Origin: Acidobacteriaceae bacterium
GTDB taxonomy: Bacteria > Acidobacteriota > Terriglobia > Terriglobales > Acidobacteriaceae
Direction of reading: 5' to 3'
Assembly: GCA_003139975.1 (NCBI GenBank)
Contig: PLHN01000509.1
Span: forward strand, 1-23,612
Length of the DNA: 23,612 nucleotides
In this document: positions 21,793 to 23,612 of the stretch, in pieces
How the letters are laid out: the number at the start of each line of letters is the position of its first letter
How positions within the stretch are numbered: position 1 is the stretch's first letter
The notes under the pieces: model-generated
Seen by the model: only the letters and a program-made list of their open reading frames with translations
What the model was told of the DNA's origin: nothing
The model's database searches: none
Made by a program: the position numbers and the translations under genes

Positions 21793-23612
21793 ATGGCACT
21801 TACCATTCTGAACAACATTGCTGCGATTGCTGCGGAAAACCAGCTGAACATTACCAGCGGCAGCCTCAATTCAACGCTAGAGCAGCTGTCGTCAGGCTCG
21901 CGCATCAATAGCGGCGCCGATGACGCTGCCGGCTTGGCCATCGCCAACGGCTTGCAGGCCAACATCACCGCCCTCACCCAGTCGGCGAGCAACGCGACCG
22001 ATGGCGTCGGCGAACTGCAGGTGGCAGACGGATCGCTGTCCCAGGTCACCACCCTACTCGACCGCGCCGTCACCCTGGCCACTGAATCCGCCACCGACAC
22101 GGTGTCCAACTCGCAACGGGTTGCGCTGGACGCAGAATATCAATCCATCAAATCGGAAATTAACAGCATTGGTTCCACCACCAACTACAACGGTGGGCAG
22201 GTGTTCACCGCGAACACGCTCAACGTCTTCTTGAGTGATGGCAGCACCAGCGGCAGCAGCAACATCGGCGTCACCACCGGCACGTTGTCTGACACCGGCC
22301 TCAACCTGGGCGGAGCGGTCGCCGCTACCGGCACGCTGAGCCAAGCGCCGGCTCCTGCCGCCGTTGCTGCCACCGACACCCTGACCGGAGCGAACTTTAC
22401 GGAAGGCAACGCGGCGACCGCTACGCTCACCGCCGTTGCAGCTCCGACCAACGGCCAAACCATTACGGTCGGCGGCCAAACCTACACCTTCGTGACTGCC
22501 CTCACCGGAGCGGCCAATCAAGTTGCCCTCGGCGGCAGTGAAGCGCAAGCCATCCTGAACCTGCAGGCTGCCATCAACGGCGCGGCGGGCGGCTCCGGCA
22601 TTGCCTATGGAGCTGGAACCGTAGCCAACGCCAGTGTCAGTGCCACCGCGGTCACCGGAACCACCATCACCCTCAAGGCGCTTGTCAACGGCACCGCAGG
22701 AAACGCGATCGGTTATTCGTCCTCTGGAGCGAATTGGGGCGCTGCCGGAAACCTGGCGGGCGGGGTAGCTGGAGCGACCGTAACTGTCGGCGGCCAAACC
22801 TACACCTTCGTGAATGCCCTCAGCACCACGGAGACGGCAAATGAAGTAGTAGCCACCAGCGAAGCAACCGGCCTCACAAACTTGGCCGCTGCGGTCAACG
22901 GCACGGGCGGCAACGGATATAGCGCCAACACCACGGCCAATACTCAAGTCACGGCGGGAACCTCCACGGGAACCACCCTCGCCTTCACAGCCAGCACCCC
23001 GGGCACCAGCGGCAACTTCATCGCTACCGCGGCAACGGGTGCAGTACCCGGCACATGGGGCTCGGTGGATTTCACCGGAGGCACGGCGACGGGAACGGCT
23101 CCGTCGGCGGCCGCTGGCGACACGGTGACGGTGGGCACGCAAACCTACACTTTCGTCGGCGCCCTCGGCACTCCCACGGCCAATGCGGTCCAGGTACTGG
23201 TGGGTGCCAATGAAGCTGCCAGCTTAGCCAACCTGGCAAATGCCATCAACGGTGGAAGCGGCGCGGGCGTTAATTATGTCTATGGAAGCGCTGCAACCGC
23301 CAACACCTCGGCAACGGCAACGGCTGGGGCAACCTCGATCTCACTCACTGCTATAACCAAGGGAACCGCGGGCAACAGCATCGCGACCGCGACTACCGGG
23401 TCGGGGGCCAACACCTTCGGCACTTCGTTCTTGACCGGCGGCACGACCGGATCGGTAAACGACCTGTTAACCAGCAGCGACGCACAAGCTGCCTTGTCGC
23501 TCATCAACACCGCCGTTCAAACCGTTGCCGAACTTCGTGGCAACATAGGCGCAACCGTCAACCGGCTGCAAAGCGCTTCCAGCGTCATCACCAACCAGAC
23601 GCAGAACCTGAC
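21793..23612 (+). CDS. fliC: Flagellin with an expanded, repeat-built central region (3' end beyond the window)
   Basis: The first 606 codons are present and uninterrupted. The N-terminal D0/D1 helices read NNIAAIAAENQLNITSGSLN, STLEQLSSGSRINSGADDAA and GLAIANGLQANITALTQSAS, followed by SIKSEINSIGSTTNYNGGQV, all classic flagellin. The C-terminal D1 helix starts near residue 558 (AALSLINTAVQTVAELRGNI, then GATVNRLQSASSVITNQTQNL) and runs off the window. Between them, about residues 140-555, is a Gly/Ala/Thr-rich region with three tandem repeats of about 105-115 residues, each opening with a TVGGQTYTFV-like strand. This makes it larger than the roughly 500-residue common flagellin. AGGGGAG lies 8 nt before the ATG. 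The gene has a sigma-28 promoter and is divergent from flbD-motAB. No other flagellin gene is in the window. Confidence 0.93.
   Translation, partial: MALTILNNIAAIAAENQLNITSGSLNSTLEQLSSGSRINSGADDAAGLAIANGLQANITALTQSASNATDGVGELQVADGSLSQVTTLLDRAVTLATESATDTVSNSQRVALDAEYQSIKSEINSIGSTTNYNGGQVFTANTLNVFLSDGSTSGSSNIGVTTGTLSDTGLNLGGAVAATGTLSQAPAPAAVAATDTLTGANFTEGNAATATLTAVAAPTNGQTITVGGQTYTFVTALTGAANQVALGGSEAQAILNLQAAINGAAGGSGIAYGAGTVANASVSATAVTGTTITLKALVNGTAGNAIGYSSSGANWGAAGNLAGGVAGATVTVGGQTYTFVNALSTTETANEVVATSEATGLTNLAAAVNGTGGNGYSANTTANTQVTAGTSTGTTLAFTASTPGTSGNFIATAATGAVPGTWGSVDFTGGTATGTAPSAAAGDTVTVGTQTYTFVGALGTPTANAVQVLVGANEAASLANLANAINGGSGAGVNYVYGSAATANTSATATAGATSISLTAITKGTAGNSIATATTGSGANTFGTSFLTGGTTGSVNDLLTSSDAQAALSLINTAVQTVAELRGNIGATVNRLQSASSVITNQTQNL
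22459..22767 (+). repeat. Flagellin variable-region repeat 1
   Basis: The unit begins ITVGGQTYTFVTALTGAANQ, contains NLQAAINGAAGGSG and a TTITLKALVNGTAGNAIGY segment, and ends near NLAGG. It shares 28 identical bases (from GTCGGCGGCC at 22468) with repeat 2 at 22786, an offset of 318 bp or 106 codons. Confidence 0.75.
22774..23088 (+). repeat. Flagellin variable-region repeat 2
   Basis: The unit begins ATVTVGGQTYTFVNAL, contains NLAAAVNGTGGNGYSA and TTLAFTASTPGTSGNFIATA, and ends near VDFTGG. The opening strand is nearly identical at DNA level to repeat 1, while the rest has diverged. Confidence 0.75.
23116..23457 (+). repeat. Flagellin variable-region repeat 3
   Basis: The unit begins GDTVTVGTQTYTFVGALG, contains NLANAINGGSGAGVNY and TSISLTAITKGTAGNSIATA, and ends near FLTGGTTG. 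It starts 345 bp (115 codons) after repeat 2 and is more diverged in DNA than repeats 1 and 2 are from each other. Confidence 0.72.

Noticed and set aside
22054..23142. Long minus-strand open frame (about 360 codons) opposite the flagellin gene
   Set aside because: It is a Gly/Arg/Ser-rich shadow of the repetitive GC-rich flagellin sequence, without a family match. The plus-strand frame is a clear flagellin.
22459..23457. Regular repeats in the flagellin gene considered as a CRISPR array or integrative repeat
   Set aside because: The spacing is over 300 bp, the frame stays open and the repeats are protein-level, so they are domain duplications.

Overview
The window looks like chromosomal DNA of a soil-type Acidobacteriota bacterium, most like the Terriglobales/'Koribacter' group. 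This is inference from gene content and composition. The DNA is GC-rich (roughly 60 %). It carries Gram-negative lipid A genes (fabZ, lpxA, lpxI), a DUF2089 / SHOCT-like gene pair, large secreted proteins with 'choice-of-anchor D' Ig-like repeats, and several unrelated palindromic repeat elements in or between genes, one of them inside the lpxI reading frame.

Layout. 1-172 (-): N-terminus of MutS2, divergent from a class II CPD photolyase (238-1620, +). 1714-5013 (+): a secreted protein with an apparent one-base frameshift, a small pseudopilin-like membrane protein whose ribosome binding site lies in a hairpin, and a secreted sialidase-like propeller protein that ends in a clear terminator. 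5104-5553 (-): D-aminoacyl-tRNA deacylase. 5727-6287 (+): a lipoprotein with its own terminator. 6563-8045 (+): acpP-fabF. 8137-8739 (-): a DsbA-like thioredoxin-fold protein. 8965-9744 (+): an M48 protease that seems to have lost its N-terminal half.

9827-16114 is a mostly minus-strand envelope block, read in the order fabZ, lpxA, lpxI, DinB-like, Gfo/Idh/MocA oxidoreductase, TonB-like. It is interrupted by a plus-strand DUF2089 / SHOCT-like pair (13842-14638) with its own AT-rich promoter. Together with acpP-fabF this covers hydroxyacyl-ACP supply, the first lipid A acylation (LpxA), UDP-diacylglucosamine hydrolysis (LpxI), and possibly UDP-sugar modification by the oxidoreductase. 16320-17147 holds a DUF971 protein and an unrecognised small gene. 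17390-19630 (+) encodes a secreted phosphoesterase of the phospholipase C / AcpA type with three Ig-like domains.

The right end is a motility locus. flbD-motA-motB (-) is transcribed away from a flagellin gene (+) that runs off the window. The flagellin has a near-consensus sigma-28 promoter, and its central variable region is built from three tandem repeats of about 105-115 residues.

No tRNA, rRNA, CRISPR array, transposase or integrase was found. The most unusual items are the flagellin repeats, the palindromic element translated inside lpxI, the truncated M48 protease, the probable CTG start of the oxidoreductase beside the lipid A genes, and the SHOCT-like motif shared by the two genes of the DUF2089 pair.
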